Shown one piece after another: positions 26,564 to 34,855 of a stretch of 64,000 bases of DNA (its first letter is position 1; every line of letters starts with the position of its first letter). The notes under the pieces were generated by a model. That model searched no databases. It worked only from the letters and a program-made list of their open reading frames with translations, and was not told where the DNA came from. This stretch comes from Fibrella aquatilis. Lineage in GTDB: Bacteria; Bacteroidota; Bacteroidia; Cytophagales; Spirosomataceae. The DNA lies in contig NZ_JAFMYU010000001.1 of NCBI RefSeq assembly GCF_017353255.1, forward strand, positions 62,001-126,000, in the 5' to 3' direction. Made by a program: the position numbers and the translations under genes.

Positions 26564-29215
26564 ATGAACCGAATCCGAACCCTGCTTGCGCTCACCTACC
26601 TGCTAATGCTGATAATCAGTAGCTCAGGTACGCTGTGGGCGCAGTCTAACGCGCCTACGAGCCTGACGGTCAACGTGACCTATGGTGGGTCGATCTGTTT
26701 GCAATGGAAACCCAACATCACGGCGGCTACGGTCTACGAGGTGGAACGGTCTACAAACGGGCGTAGCGGTTCGTTTAGCAAAGTTGGCGAGTCGGCGGCG
26801 GTGGCGGGTGGCACCCTGGCGGTGGGCAACTACTGCGACGAAAACCTGCTCTCCAACACCACCTATTACTACCAGGTACGGGGCAAAACCGGCAGCACAT
26901 TTACGGGCTACTCGAATACGGCAAGTGGCACTACCAAAGGCTCGCCCCCCACGCCCGCCGCTCCCACGCTGTCGGAGATAACGGCCAGCACCATTCGGGC
27001 AACTTGGAACACGCAGCTTTCCACGACCTATGAGCTGGAGATGCAATCGGCGGGTGGCTCGTGGCGGTTGATCAACACACAGGCGTCGGGGCGCAACGCC
27101 AGCCTTACGTTCAAGAGCGATGGGTTAACCGGGGGGACAAACTACTGCTTCCGGGTGCGGGCCAAAGACCCGCAGGCAGGCACGTCGGGCTATTCGCCCA
27201 ATGCCTGCCAGACTACGCCGCTGCTGCCCACCAACATCAAAAATTTTGGCGCCAATGCCAATGGCAGCACCAATTCGATTAAGCTGACCTGGACGGGCTA
27301 TGGCAAAGAATCGGGCATCACCATCGAGCGCCGGACGGGCCAGAACGGGGCCTGGGATAAGTCGATTAATACCCTTGCCGACGGTGGCGAGTTTACCGAT
27401 ACGGGCCTGCCATCGGGTACCGAATACTGCTACCGGATACAGGAGAGCGGCCATGAGGCATCAGAAACGAAGTGCGCTACCACCGCCCAACTGGTTGCCA
27501 GTCCGCCTACCAACCTGAAAGCTACGCCCGTTTCTACAAGCCGCATGGACCTGAGCTGGACGGCCAGTACGTCTACGTTCGGCACGGGCTATCTGGTGGA
27601 AGCCAGACAGCAGGGGGGAAACTACAGCCAGATTGCCGACCTGAACGGCATTACCACTACGACTTTTTCGCACACGGGTCTGGCGGCCAACACCCAGTAC
27701 TGCTACCGGGTGAGGACCAAATACAACACCCCGTCGGACTATTGCCCCGAAGTTTGCAACACCACGCAGACGCCCGCGCCAACGGCCCCGGCCAAGCCTA
27801 CTAACCTGCAGGCCAAGGCCCAGTCGAGCACGGAGATTAAGCTGACCTGGACCGACAACAGCACCAACGAAACGCGCTTTGAACTGCAACGTTCGCCCAT
27901 CGGTAACGACCCCTGGGAGAACGTCGATAATAACATTGGTCCCAACACGCAGGAAAAAACGGACGGAGGCCGCAACCCCTCTACGCGCTACTACTACCGA
28001 ATCCGGGCGGTGCTGGTACTGGCTACAGCTACACTCAACAGCGACTGGTCGGATGTGGCCAATGACATTACGCAGGCCCCGCCTGTGACTGCCCCGTCGG
28101 CCCCATCGGGGCTGGTGATAACGGCCCTGTCTAGTACGGAAATCAAACTGGCGTGGACCGATAACAGCACCAATGAAAGCGGCTTCGAGATTGAGCAGAG
28201 TGATACGCAGACCAGCACTTTTACAAACATCAAGACGACTGGTGCTGATACCAAAGAATTCATAGTCAGTGGATTGCAGCCAAGCAGGAACTATTGTTTC
28301 CAGGTGCGCGCCATTAACGGGGCGGGGAAATCGGCGTATGCCGGTCCGGCCTGCGCCACCACCCAGCCCCCGCCCATTACTACGCCCGCTGCCCCCACGG
28401 CGTTCGTGACAACTGCGGCCTCTACTTCCGTCGTCAACCTGTCGTGGATGGACAAAAGCGACAACGAAACGGGCTTTGAACTGCAATGGAACACCACCGG
28501 CAACGACCCTTGGACGAGCCTACCCACCCAGACCAGCAACGTAACTACGTTTGTGCATACCGGCCTGACCGCCAACACCCGATACTACTACCGACTGCGG
28601 GCCGTAAACTCCGCCAAACAATCAGACTGGGTGACGACCAATACCCTCACGCCCAACCTGCCCGTGCCCAGTACTAGCGTCGATTTGAAAGCACAACTGG
28701 CTGACTATGACCGTGTTTTGTTGATCTGGGGTCCCATTGGTAACGGCCCCACGAGCATCCTAGTAGAACGGTCGACCAGCCCCACGAGTGGGTTTGCGTC
28801 GGTGACGCAACTGGCGGGTACGGCCACGCAGTATACCGACAAAGACCTGGCCGAGAAGACCACCTACTACTACCGCATCCGGGCGGTGAACATGTACGGC
28901 CCGTCGGGCAATAGCAACGTAGAGACCGTGACCACGCCCGAAACGATCATTGCCGTACGTCGCCAACCCCTGCCCGAAGGCGTGACTGCCTACGTGACGA
29001 ATCAAACGCTGATGCTGACCCTTAATTGGAGCTATTTCCAGGAAACCACCCTGCACCTGGTTAGTATGACCGGCCGCGACCTGCTCACCGACCAGTGCCG
29101 GTCTAACGGCGGTACGCAGTTTCAATACGACGTTGCCCATCTCCCCACCGGGATCTACATCCTCTCGCTCGATACCGCCACCACCCGTTATACCAAGAAG
29201 TTATGGATACCTTAA
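26564..29215 (+). CDS. FN3-repeat protein with T9SS type A sorting domain
   Basis: The ATG at 26564 opens a clear signal peptide ending GTLWAQ; the frame upstream would need a TTG start. Eight FN3 domains in a row follow. Adjacent ones share near-identical words (LTWTDNSTNE, LAWTDNSTNES, LSWMDKSDNE), suggesting recent domain duplication. The last 75 residues are a T9SS sorting domain with LPTGIYILSLDT and a basic end KKLWIP. The protein should be exported and attached at the surface. It is the fourth gene of the cluster led by 16203. Confidence 0.82.
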   Translation: MNRIRTLLALTYLLMLIISSSGTLWAQSNAPTSLTVNVTYGGSICLQWKPNITAATVYEVERSTNGRSGSFSKVGESAAVAGGTLAVGNYCDENLLSNTTYYYQVRGKTGSTFTGYSNTASGTTKGSPPTPAAPTLSEITASTIRATWNTQLSTTYELEMQSAGGSWRLINTQASGRNASLTFKSDGLTGGTNYCFRVRAKDPQAGTSGYSPNACQTTPLLPTNIKNFGANANGSTNSIKLTWTGYGKESGITIERRTGQNGAWDKSINTLADGGEFTDTGLPSGTEYCYRIQESGHEASETKCATTAQLVASPPTNLKATPVSTSRMDLSWTASTSTFGTGYLVEARQQGGNYSQIADLNGITTTTFSHTGLAANTQYCYRVRTKYNTPSDYCPEVCNTTQTPAPTAPAKPTNLQAKAQSSTEIKLTWTDNSTNETRFELQRSPIGNDPWENVDNNIGPNTQEKTDGGRNPSTRYYYRIRAVLVLATATLNSDWSDVANDITQAPPVTAPSAPSGLVITALSSTEIKLAWTDNSTNESGFEIEQSDTQTSTFTNIKTTGADTKEFIVSGLQPSRNYCFQVRAINGAGKSAYAGPACATTQPPPITTPAAPTAFVTTAASTSVVNLSWMDKSDNETGFELQWNTTGNDPWTSLPTQTSNVTTFVHTGLTANTRYYYRLRAVNSAKQSDWVTTNTLTPNLPVPSTSVDLKAQLADYDRVLLIWGPIGNGPTSILVERSTSPTSGFASVTQLAGTATQYTDKDLAEKTTYYYRIRAVNMYGPSGNSNVETVTTPETIIAVRRQPLPEGVTAYVTNQTLMLTLNWSYFQETTLHLVSMTGRDLLTDQCRSNGGTQFQYDVAHLPTGIYILSLDTATTRYTKKLWIP

Positions 29216-29220
29216 AAAGA

Positions 29221-29380
29221 ATGTACAATGAACAATCGGTCCGCCGATGCGGTACAATGAACAACCGGTCCGCCGATGCGGTACAATGTGGTCCGACGGG
29301 TCGGCTTCGCTCCGGTCAATTAAGCCGACACTACATGCGTACCCTCACCCATTGTACATTGTTCATTATACATTGTACAT
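29221..29380. repeat. Heptad-armed inverted repeat (H4) with a duplicated core unit
   Basis: Left heptads ATGTACA and ATGAACA (29221-29234) pair with right heptads TGTACAT, TGTTCAT and TATACAT (29353-29380). The core with CGGTCCGCCGATGCGGT is present twice because a 29-bp unit is directly duplicated (29228-29256 and 29257-29285, one mismatch). The left arm follows the FN3 protein's stop codon by 5 bases. The right arm is coding sequence of the lipoprotein at 29335. Confidence 0.85.
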
Positions 29381-29787
29381 TAATCCTTTCCTGTCAACCC
29401 AAATCGCCTGATCCCATTTCGGGGTTGATTGGTAAGGTGTGGCAGGCGCAGACGGTGAAAGAGGGCGACCAACTGGTGTATACCAAAGGCAGCGCCAGCA
29501 GCACCAAGCCGGGCTACGCGGGCTTCCGCCTCGACCTGACCGATCCCAAGACCGTAAAGCTCAAAGACATAGACGGACGTACGCTGGTGGGTACGTGGTC
29601 GGTGTCGCCGGATAATAAACGGCTCATTCTGGAGAACCTGGTGCCCAAGCCCACCAATACCATTGGTAGCATTGAGTATTACGTCACGGCCCCGCCAACG
29701 GATAGCAGCCTGCCCTTGCAACGCACCGCCGAGAGCCGCAAAACCGGTAACTCAATCAATGAGTATGGGCTTATTCCGGCTGAGTAA
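29335..29787 (+). CDS. Small lipoprotein with a repeat-derived signal peptide
   Basis: From the ATG at 29335 the product has 150 residues. The signal peptide is encoded by the right arm of hairpin H4, giving the repeated words HCTLFII and HCTLILS. A lipobox ILSC follows, with the lipidated Cys at residue 20. The mature part (ISGLIGKVWQAQTVKEGD to VGTWSVSPDNKRLIL) looks like a small lipocalin-like or META-type beta domain; this is a guess from pattern only. A longer frame from 29203 would read through the whole hairpin and is not credible. It probably belongs to the 16203 cluster. Confidence 0.65.
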   Translation: MRTLTHCTLFIIHCTLILSCQPKSPDPISGLIGKVWQAQTVKEGDQLVYTKGSASSTKPGYAGFRLDLTDPKTVKLKDIDGRTLVGTWSVSPDNKRLILENLVPKPTNTIGSIEYYVTAPPTDSSLPLQRTAESRKTGNSINEYGLIPAE

Positions 29788-29843
29788 GTTTACAAAAATC
29801 AGCTGCACCCCAGAACTAGCCACCTGTTTCTACGCTACTAGAC

Positions 29844-32021
29844 ATGCACCGCCTACTACTCGTTCTCCTGCTGTTACCCACCTTGCTGCTTGCTCAGCCC
29901 GTAACCTACACGCCCGCTCAGGTTGAGCGGGTGGCCAAGCTCTCGGAATTATACGGCCACATCAAGTTTTTTCATCCGTATCTGGGCTACAAACCCATCA
30001 ACTGGGACTCTGCTTTTGCGGTAGCCGCCCCGCTGGTGGCCCAGGCCAAAACCGACGAAGAAACGGCAACGGCCCTACGGCAACTGCTGGCGGTGCTGAA
30101 CGATGACGCTACCACGGTGCAGGTGAAGAACGGGGCAACGCCAGCAGCCACGACCAAAACAGCCGATACAGTCCAGGTGTATTTCGGGCCGGACAGTACG
30201 CTTGTATTGACGACCAACAACTACGCCAACGTGAACGCAACCAATTACGAGGGTGTCATGCAGACCCTAAATTTGTTTGTTCGCCAACTGCCCAAAGCCC
30301 GCGCTGTTCGGCTCGATTTGCGAAGCGAACGTCCGATTCCGGCTGAGTCGGCGGGCTATTTCAGCTACATGCTGGACGAAGCCGACATGGCTAAACGGCT
30401 GGCATCCAGCCCCCTACTTACGCCCGGAAAGCGGCTGCGACAGCACAGTGGCTTTGCGCCGGAGCAAGGTTCGTCTAGCGGAGGATATTGGTCCGGTTTC
30501 TACCTGCGCGGCGGCACTACAAGCGCCCCAATGGGCAAACCGCTTGCCGTTCCTGTGCAGATTGCCGTTAACAAACAGACCGAGTTTTCCGACGAACTAT
30601 ATGCGCTACGGAGTCAGCCGCATGTTCGGTTCAGCAGCGACGGCCCGCTCTCCGATGCGTTGCTGGTGCCGACGACCACGTTCACGTTTAACGAGGCCGT
30701 TAGCGTGAGGTTTCGAACGGGTGAACTGGTCAACGCCGACGGCACCATTGGCATTGCTGCCGCCCCTGCTACGTTGCCCACGGCACCCCCGCCAGTCACG
30801 TACCCCGCTGGTAATTACCCGTCGCTGGGGTATCGGCTGTTGGCCGGTGCCAAAATCTGGTCGGTGATTCATTACTTCTTTGCCTACAAAGAACTGATGC
30901 CCACCAACTGGACTCAGGCCCTGCACACAGCCGTTGGTGAACTGGCCGCTGCTACCGACTCCACCCAATACGCTCTGTCGGTGGCCCGGTTTTACCGCCA
31001 CGTTCAGGATAGCCACGGCTTCATAGGTGGGGCCACGTCGCTGCGGTATTATGCCGGGTCGGGTGGCGTTTTGGTCGATGTCCGGTTCATCGACGAAAAA
31101 CCTGTCATTACCCGCGTGTATGCCGACTCGCTGCGGGCAAAAGGGCTACTGGTGGGCGACATCATCACGAGCGTGAATGGTGAACCTATTCAAGAACGCA
31201 TAGCCCGGATGGCCGCCATTCAACCCGCCTCTAACGAGTGGACGCGCCGCCGCAACCTTGCCAACCGGCTACTTCGTTCGCCGGCGGGTTCACCCATTCG
31301 TATTGGCTTGCTGGGGGCCAACGGCAAACCGAAAACGGTATCCGTAACGAGCCTCGAAGCAGGCCAACTGCAAAACCCGCCCGACACCGGCCGGAGTTAC
31401 CGACTACTGCCGGGCAACATTGGCTATGCCCACATGGGGCGGCTTCAGGGGGGCGAGGTGGCCGCTATGTTCGAGGCGTTTAAACAAACCAAGGCCCTCA
31501 TTTTCGATATGCGCAACTACCCTAACGGCACGGCCTGGGCCATTACACCCTACCTGACCGACCGTAAGAATGTGGTGGGCGCAAAATTCGTTCGGTATTC
31601 GCCCAACCAGCCTCTGCTGCTGAGTGGCGATGAGGGCGGAACCACCCAGAAAACCTTTTTCGACCAGCAAATACCGGGCAATACGGGGCAGCGCGTGTAT
31701 CGGGGGAAAACCGTGATGCTCATTGACGAACGTACCCAGAGCCAGGCTGAGCATAGCGGGCTGTTTTTTGAAGCTGCCAACGGCACCGAGTTCATTGGCA
31801 GCCCCACCGCCGGGGCCAACGGCGACGTGACCAACTTTGCTATTCCAGGTGGTATCACCTTGAGTTTCAGCGGCCACGACGTGCGCCACGCCGACGGACG
31901 GCAACTGCAACAGGTTGGTTTACAGCCCAAAATCTTGGTTCGACCCACCCTCAGCGGCATCCGGGCTGGGAAAGACGAAGTGCTGGACCGGGCCGTGCAG
32001 TATTTGACGGTAGGCAAGTAA
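29844..32021 (+). CDS. S41-family (C-terminal-processing/tricorn-like) serine peptidase
   Basis: The 725-residue protein has a signal peptide (ending LLLAQ near 18), a helical N-terminal domain (LYGHIKFFHPY) typical of this Bacteroidota S41 subgroup, a central beta region, and a PDZ domain (about 405-445, GLLVGDIITSVNGEPI). The S41 catalytic core holds YAHMGRLQGGEV, IFDMRNYPNG and the nucleophile motif DERTQSQAEH (Ser in SQAE near 638), followed by GSPTAGANGDV. It should cleave proteins or peptides in the periplasm. It lies 56 bases after the lipoprotein gene and may be the last gene of that transcript. Confidence 0.85.
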   Translation: MHRLLLVLLLLPTLLLAQPVTYTPAQVERVAKLSELYGHIKFFHPYLGYKPINWDSAFAVAAPLVAQAKTDEETATALRQLLAVLNDDATTVQVKNGATPAATTKTADTVQVYFGPDSTLVLTTNNYANVNATNYEGVMQTLNLFVRQLPKARAVRLDLRSERPIPAESAGYFSYMLDEADMAKRLASSPLLTPGKRLRQHSGFAPEQGSSSGGYWSGFYLRGGTTSAPMGKPLAVPVQIAVNKQTEFSDELYALRSQPHVRFSSDGPLSDALLVPTTTFTFNEAVSVRFRTGELVNADGTIGIAAAPATLPTAPPPVTYPAGNYPSLGYRLLAGAKIWSVIHYFFAYKELMPTNWTQALHTAVGELAAATDSTQYALSVARFYRHVQDSHGFIGGATSLRYYAGSGGVLVDVRFIDEKPVITRVYADSLRAKGLLVGDIITSVNGEPIQERIARMAAIQPASNEWTRRRNLANRLLRSPAGSPIRIGLLGANGKPKTVSVTSLEAGQLQNPPDTGRSYRLLPGNIGYAHMGRLQGGEVAAMFEAFKQTKALIFDMRNYPNGTAWAITPYLTDRKNVVGAKFVRYSPNQPLLLSGDEGGTTQKTFFDQQIPGNTGQRVYRGKTVMLIDERTQSQAEHSGLFFEAANGTEFIGSPTAGANGDVTNFAIPGGITLSFSGHDVRHADGRQLQQVGLQPKILVRPTLSGIRAGKDEVLDRAVQYLTVGK

Positions 32022-32088
32022 GTGTATTGGTATAGCTTATCACCCAAACACAACACCCTGGGTCAATTCCGAAACGTTAACCCTTAAG

Positions 32089-32775
32089 CTACTTCTTCTT
32101 ACCCGTTACGGTGTCGATCTGGATGGGTTGCCAGATCAGGCGGCGGGCGGTGTCGGTGGTGAGGAGCCAGGTGCGGTTGCTGGTTTCGTCGAGCAAAATG
32201 GTTTGCTGGCTTCGGGGTATACTGGCGGTGAAAACGGTCAGTTTCTGGGGTTTAGGGATCGCTGGGGCTCGTAAAATACCCACCAGCGTGAGCACCATAC
32301 CGACCACGGCGACTAGAAAAGACCACAGCATAGTCCCGTAGAAAAAGCCATATGTAGTTTCAGCAGCCTTAGAATCTTTGTCGGCTTTCCGATGCTTGCA
32401 CAGGATAATTTCCTTCTGTTCAGCAAGGGTTATTCCTTCGTACCAGGCACCATACTTTTCGCGTTGTTCCAGGCAGTTGGCAAACCGGGTAATCGCTAAA
32501 TAAAAGGCGACACCGCTGCCAACCGTTACCAGAAAACAGGCAATGGTCAACCCCGCTACCCACTGTTGGTAGTGGGTGTTGAACGGAATATGGTCGGCAC
32601 TGCTTAGCCCCACCGCCAGGGCACCCGTGGCCAGCCCCACCAGCCAGTTGGCTGCTTGCCGGTACCAGTCCAGCGTGGGCGGCAGGTGAATGTCAGGGTA
32701 AGCCGGAGTGAGGTCTTTGTATTCCAGCTCTGGGCATGGGTCCTTCTTGCCGGTGGATGAGGCAGTGTTGGCCAT
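32089..32775 (-). CDS. Hypothetical membrane protein
   Basis: The 228-residue protein has three predicted membrane helices (about 43-60, 69-93 and 146-168), a cytoplasmic-looking charged loop between the second and third, and a soluble C-terminal tail of about 60 residues with alternating beta-like residues. I recognise no family. It follows the small gene 32787-33146 by 11 bases on the same strand, so the two form a probable two-gene operon next to a zone of decayed genes. Confidence 0.6.
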   Translation of the reverse strand: MANTASSTGKKDPCPELEYKDLTPAYPDIHLPPTLDWYRQAANWLVGLATGALAVGLSSADHIPFNTHYQQWVAGLTIACFLVTVGSGVAFYLAITRFANCLEQREKYGAWYEGITLAEQKEIILCKHRKADKDSKAAETTYGFFYGTMLWSFLVAVVGMVLTLVGILRAPAIPKPQKLTVFTASIPRSQQTILLDETSNRTWLLTTDTARRLIWQPIQIDTVTGKKK

Positions 32776-32786
32776 AGGGATATGCC

Positions 32787-33146
32787 TTAATATTCAGGCG
32801 GTCTGCAGAGGGCGAGAATACGCTCGGCCAGGTTTTCCGTCAACAGCGGCATCTGGCGACCGTCGGACAATAGTAGGGGGGATTCACGGCCTATGAGCAG
32901 CAGATTCTTTTTCGTCTGGGGCATGGTGCTATTCCAGTGCTTGAACAGTACGTCTTCCTGGCCATCCTCTACGGCTTTATCGAGCCGGTTCGATAGCCCC
33001 GTGATGAGCTTCCGCATGGATTGATTAGAAATAAAGAACGTTTCGTTTGTATCAAATAGGTCGAGTAGTGAAGTGGTGATATTGTGCAACAGTTGGCTGG
33101 TGCGGTCGTCATCAGCTGATGAGTCAGGAGCAAAGGCAGTGGTCAT
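32787..33146 (-). CDS. Hypothetical protein, 119 aa
   Basis: A small soluble, mostly helical protein without signal peptide or membrane segment. No known motif is visible. The ATG at 33146 is in a plausible position, and the downstream neighbour 32089-32775 is 11 bases away. Codon use looks like that of other genes here, which supports it being real. Upstream (33147-33400) no gene is seen, only a short hairpin GACCGCT/AGCGGTC at 33277-33293. Confidence 0.5.
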   Translation of the reverse strand: MTTAFAPDSSADDDRTSQLLHNITTSLLDLFDTNETFFISNQSMRKLITGLSNRLDKAVEDGQEDVLFKHWNSTMPQTKKNLLLIGRESPLLLSDGRQMPLLTENLAERILALCRPPEY

Positions 33147-33404
33147 AGAGCGAACGGGAATGTGTTTGCCAAAATACCGTTTTACCCCGTGCGGAATAGG
33201 GGAACGGGCCAGGTGATTTGTTATGAAGTTATTAATCGGTTTGATGCGCTGCTACAGGAGGTTACTAAACACATAAGACCGCTGATAGCGGTCAGGTTAT
33301 TGGTTGCTCAAGTCATATATATATCCAATAAACAGTTAAGAGCCAAAGAGATACCTTCTGTCATTCGTAAGAAACACACACCTTGATCCTCATCAGACTA
33401 TGCG

Positions 33405-34125
33405 CCCAGTATCCGTTTGCCTACTCGTTACGACAACAGCTTTCTGTACCTGCCCAACAATTCGATGGACACCAAAGACTCCAACGGCAACCTGGACACG
33501 AAAGCGCGGCTGCACAAACAAAGCGCGGCTGCACAAACTAGGTACCGACCCTGCCAATGACCCGAAACTGCTGTCGCGGGCAAAAAACCCGGAGATGGGC
33601 ATTCGCCCCGACCAATACCCGGCGGTCTATCTCTCCGACGACGATACGCAACTGTATGGCGATGTGGGGTCGGTAGACCGGCGAGCCAACGTCTGGATTG
33701 CCAACCCGGCTGACCTGACCAAACCGAGCATTGCCTGGAAACGCCTGGCCAGCCCCACCGACAGTGTGTATGCGTACCTGAAATTGGGCAACCGACTGTT
33801 TCTGCAAAGCATCAAAGGCGCTCCCAACGGCCAGATTCTGGTGACGGACGCCACCAACCCTGGCGTAGCCACGGCCACCGTGCTGCTTCCCGAAAGCAAG
33901 CAGCACATCACCCGCATGGGATCGTCGAAAGATTTTCTCTTCGTCACCCTCAGCGACGGCATCAACGAGACCATCCGGCAGTATGATGCACGCAGTAATC
34001 AATGGGCCACCGTGCCCATTCCCGGCACCGCCACCATGTATATTGAACCCTACGATGCCCCCCGCAGCAACGACGTGCTGGCGTATGTGATGTCGTGGAA
34101 CAACCCCGGCACGAATTTATGGTAG
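33405..34125 (+). pseudogene. Prolyl oligopeptidase (S9) propeller fragment, truncated and frameshifted
   Basis: The frame from 33538 to 34125 encodes beta-propeller sequence typical of the S9 prolyl oligopeptidase N-terminal domain (HKLGTDPANDPKLLSR, YPAVYLSDDDTQLYGDV, VWIANPADLTKP). The preceding part is in another frame (RYDNSFLYLPNN, KDSNGNLDTKARLHK). A 19-bp tandem duplication at 33501-33538 separates the two, and removing one copy restores one continuous frame. The start of the propeller and the whole catalytic alpha/beta-hydrolase domain are missing; the frame stops after NPGTNLW. This is a relic, not a working peptidase. Confidence 0.8.
33501..33538. repeat. 19-bp tandem duplication causing a frameshift
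   Basis: AAAGCGCGGCTGCACAAAC occurs twice back to back (33501-33519 and 33520-33538). Nineteen is not a multiple of three, so the duplication breaks the S9 peptidase frame. Confidence 0.9.
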
Positions 34126-34555
34126 GCCATCTCATAGTCTATTTTACTGAAATGGTACCACGGACACATGCTTACATTATCACGCGATGTTACAACTACG
34201 TGTTTCAGGAATGCAACATCACTACTTTTAGCAATTATTATATAGGCTCTGTCTTCAGCCGGAAATAATACTTTATCTCCGCTGGCGGGTACTTTCGCGT
34301 ATGTCATCTGGCTAGTTAAAAGGGTTTACGCAACAAGTATAGGTAACACACCGCCCAGAAGTTAACAAAAGCCGATGACAAAAACATGACAATTTACCCA
34401 TACGCTGTTCCCGGCGAAACGGTCGCTCATAGTTGAATAGTCTTTGCCATCATGCATCGAGAATAGCACGCCGGGGCAGGGCTGCGCTTTGTAGTTCGCT
34501 CGGCCAGTTTCTTACGCGATTCACCGGTATGTAGTTGCTCGCGGGCGGCAGGTAA

Positions 34556-34645
34556 ACCCGCTACGTCATCGACCTCGACCGGGAGATTCATGCGGATGAG
34601 CTTCAACTGCCGCCCCTGCTGTGGCAACCCTTCGTGGAAAATGAC
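34556..34645 (+). pseudogene. Relic of a LytS-type sensor histidine kinase
   Basis: One frame here reads RYVIDLDREIHADELQL followed by PPLLWQPFVEN, which matches the stretch up to the N-box of LytS/YehU-family histidine kinases in Bacteroidota. A stop codon lies immediately before it, and the N-box and ATP-binding motifs do not continue. About 30 residues remain. With the S9 relic next door it marks 33.4-34.7 kb as a decaying region. The 730 bases between the S9 relic and the carboxylesterase hold no intact gene that I can support. Confidence 0.55.
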
Positions 34646-34786
34646 CAACGGCCAGTCGATTCCCGTGTCGCGCGCTCAAAAAGACCGCCTGCTGAAGCAG
34701 TTCGGGTAGTCGTAAGTTTATAGTGTAGATCAAGACTGGTCAAGATTTGAAGCGGTCCGACGCTTCGGCCTGACCGGCATTGACCA

Positions 34787-34836
34787 GCAAAAGCCAGCAC
34801 AGACGAAGTAGTGTTTTCGCCTTTGCTGGCTTTTGT
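34787..34836 (+). terminator. Terminator-like hairpin before the carboxylesterase
   Basis: GCAAAAGCCAGCA (34787-34799) pairs with TGCTGGCTTTTGT (34824-34836), 12 of 13 bases, followed by a moderately T-rich run. It could end leftover transcription through the relic zone. A second small hairpin, GAAGCG/CGCTTC, lies at 34749-34766. Confidence 0.45.
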
Positions 34837-34855
34837 TGCTTTAATCCCCATCGTC

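Noticed and set aside
34050-34307. An 85-residue minus-strand frame in the decay zone
   Set aside because: It starts with an ATG and is not obviously a mirror frame, but it has no motif and overlaps the S9 relic. I cannot support it as a gene.
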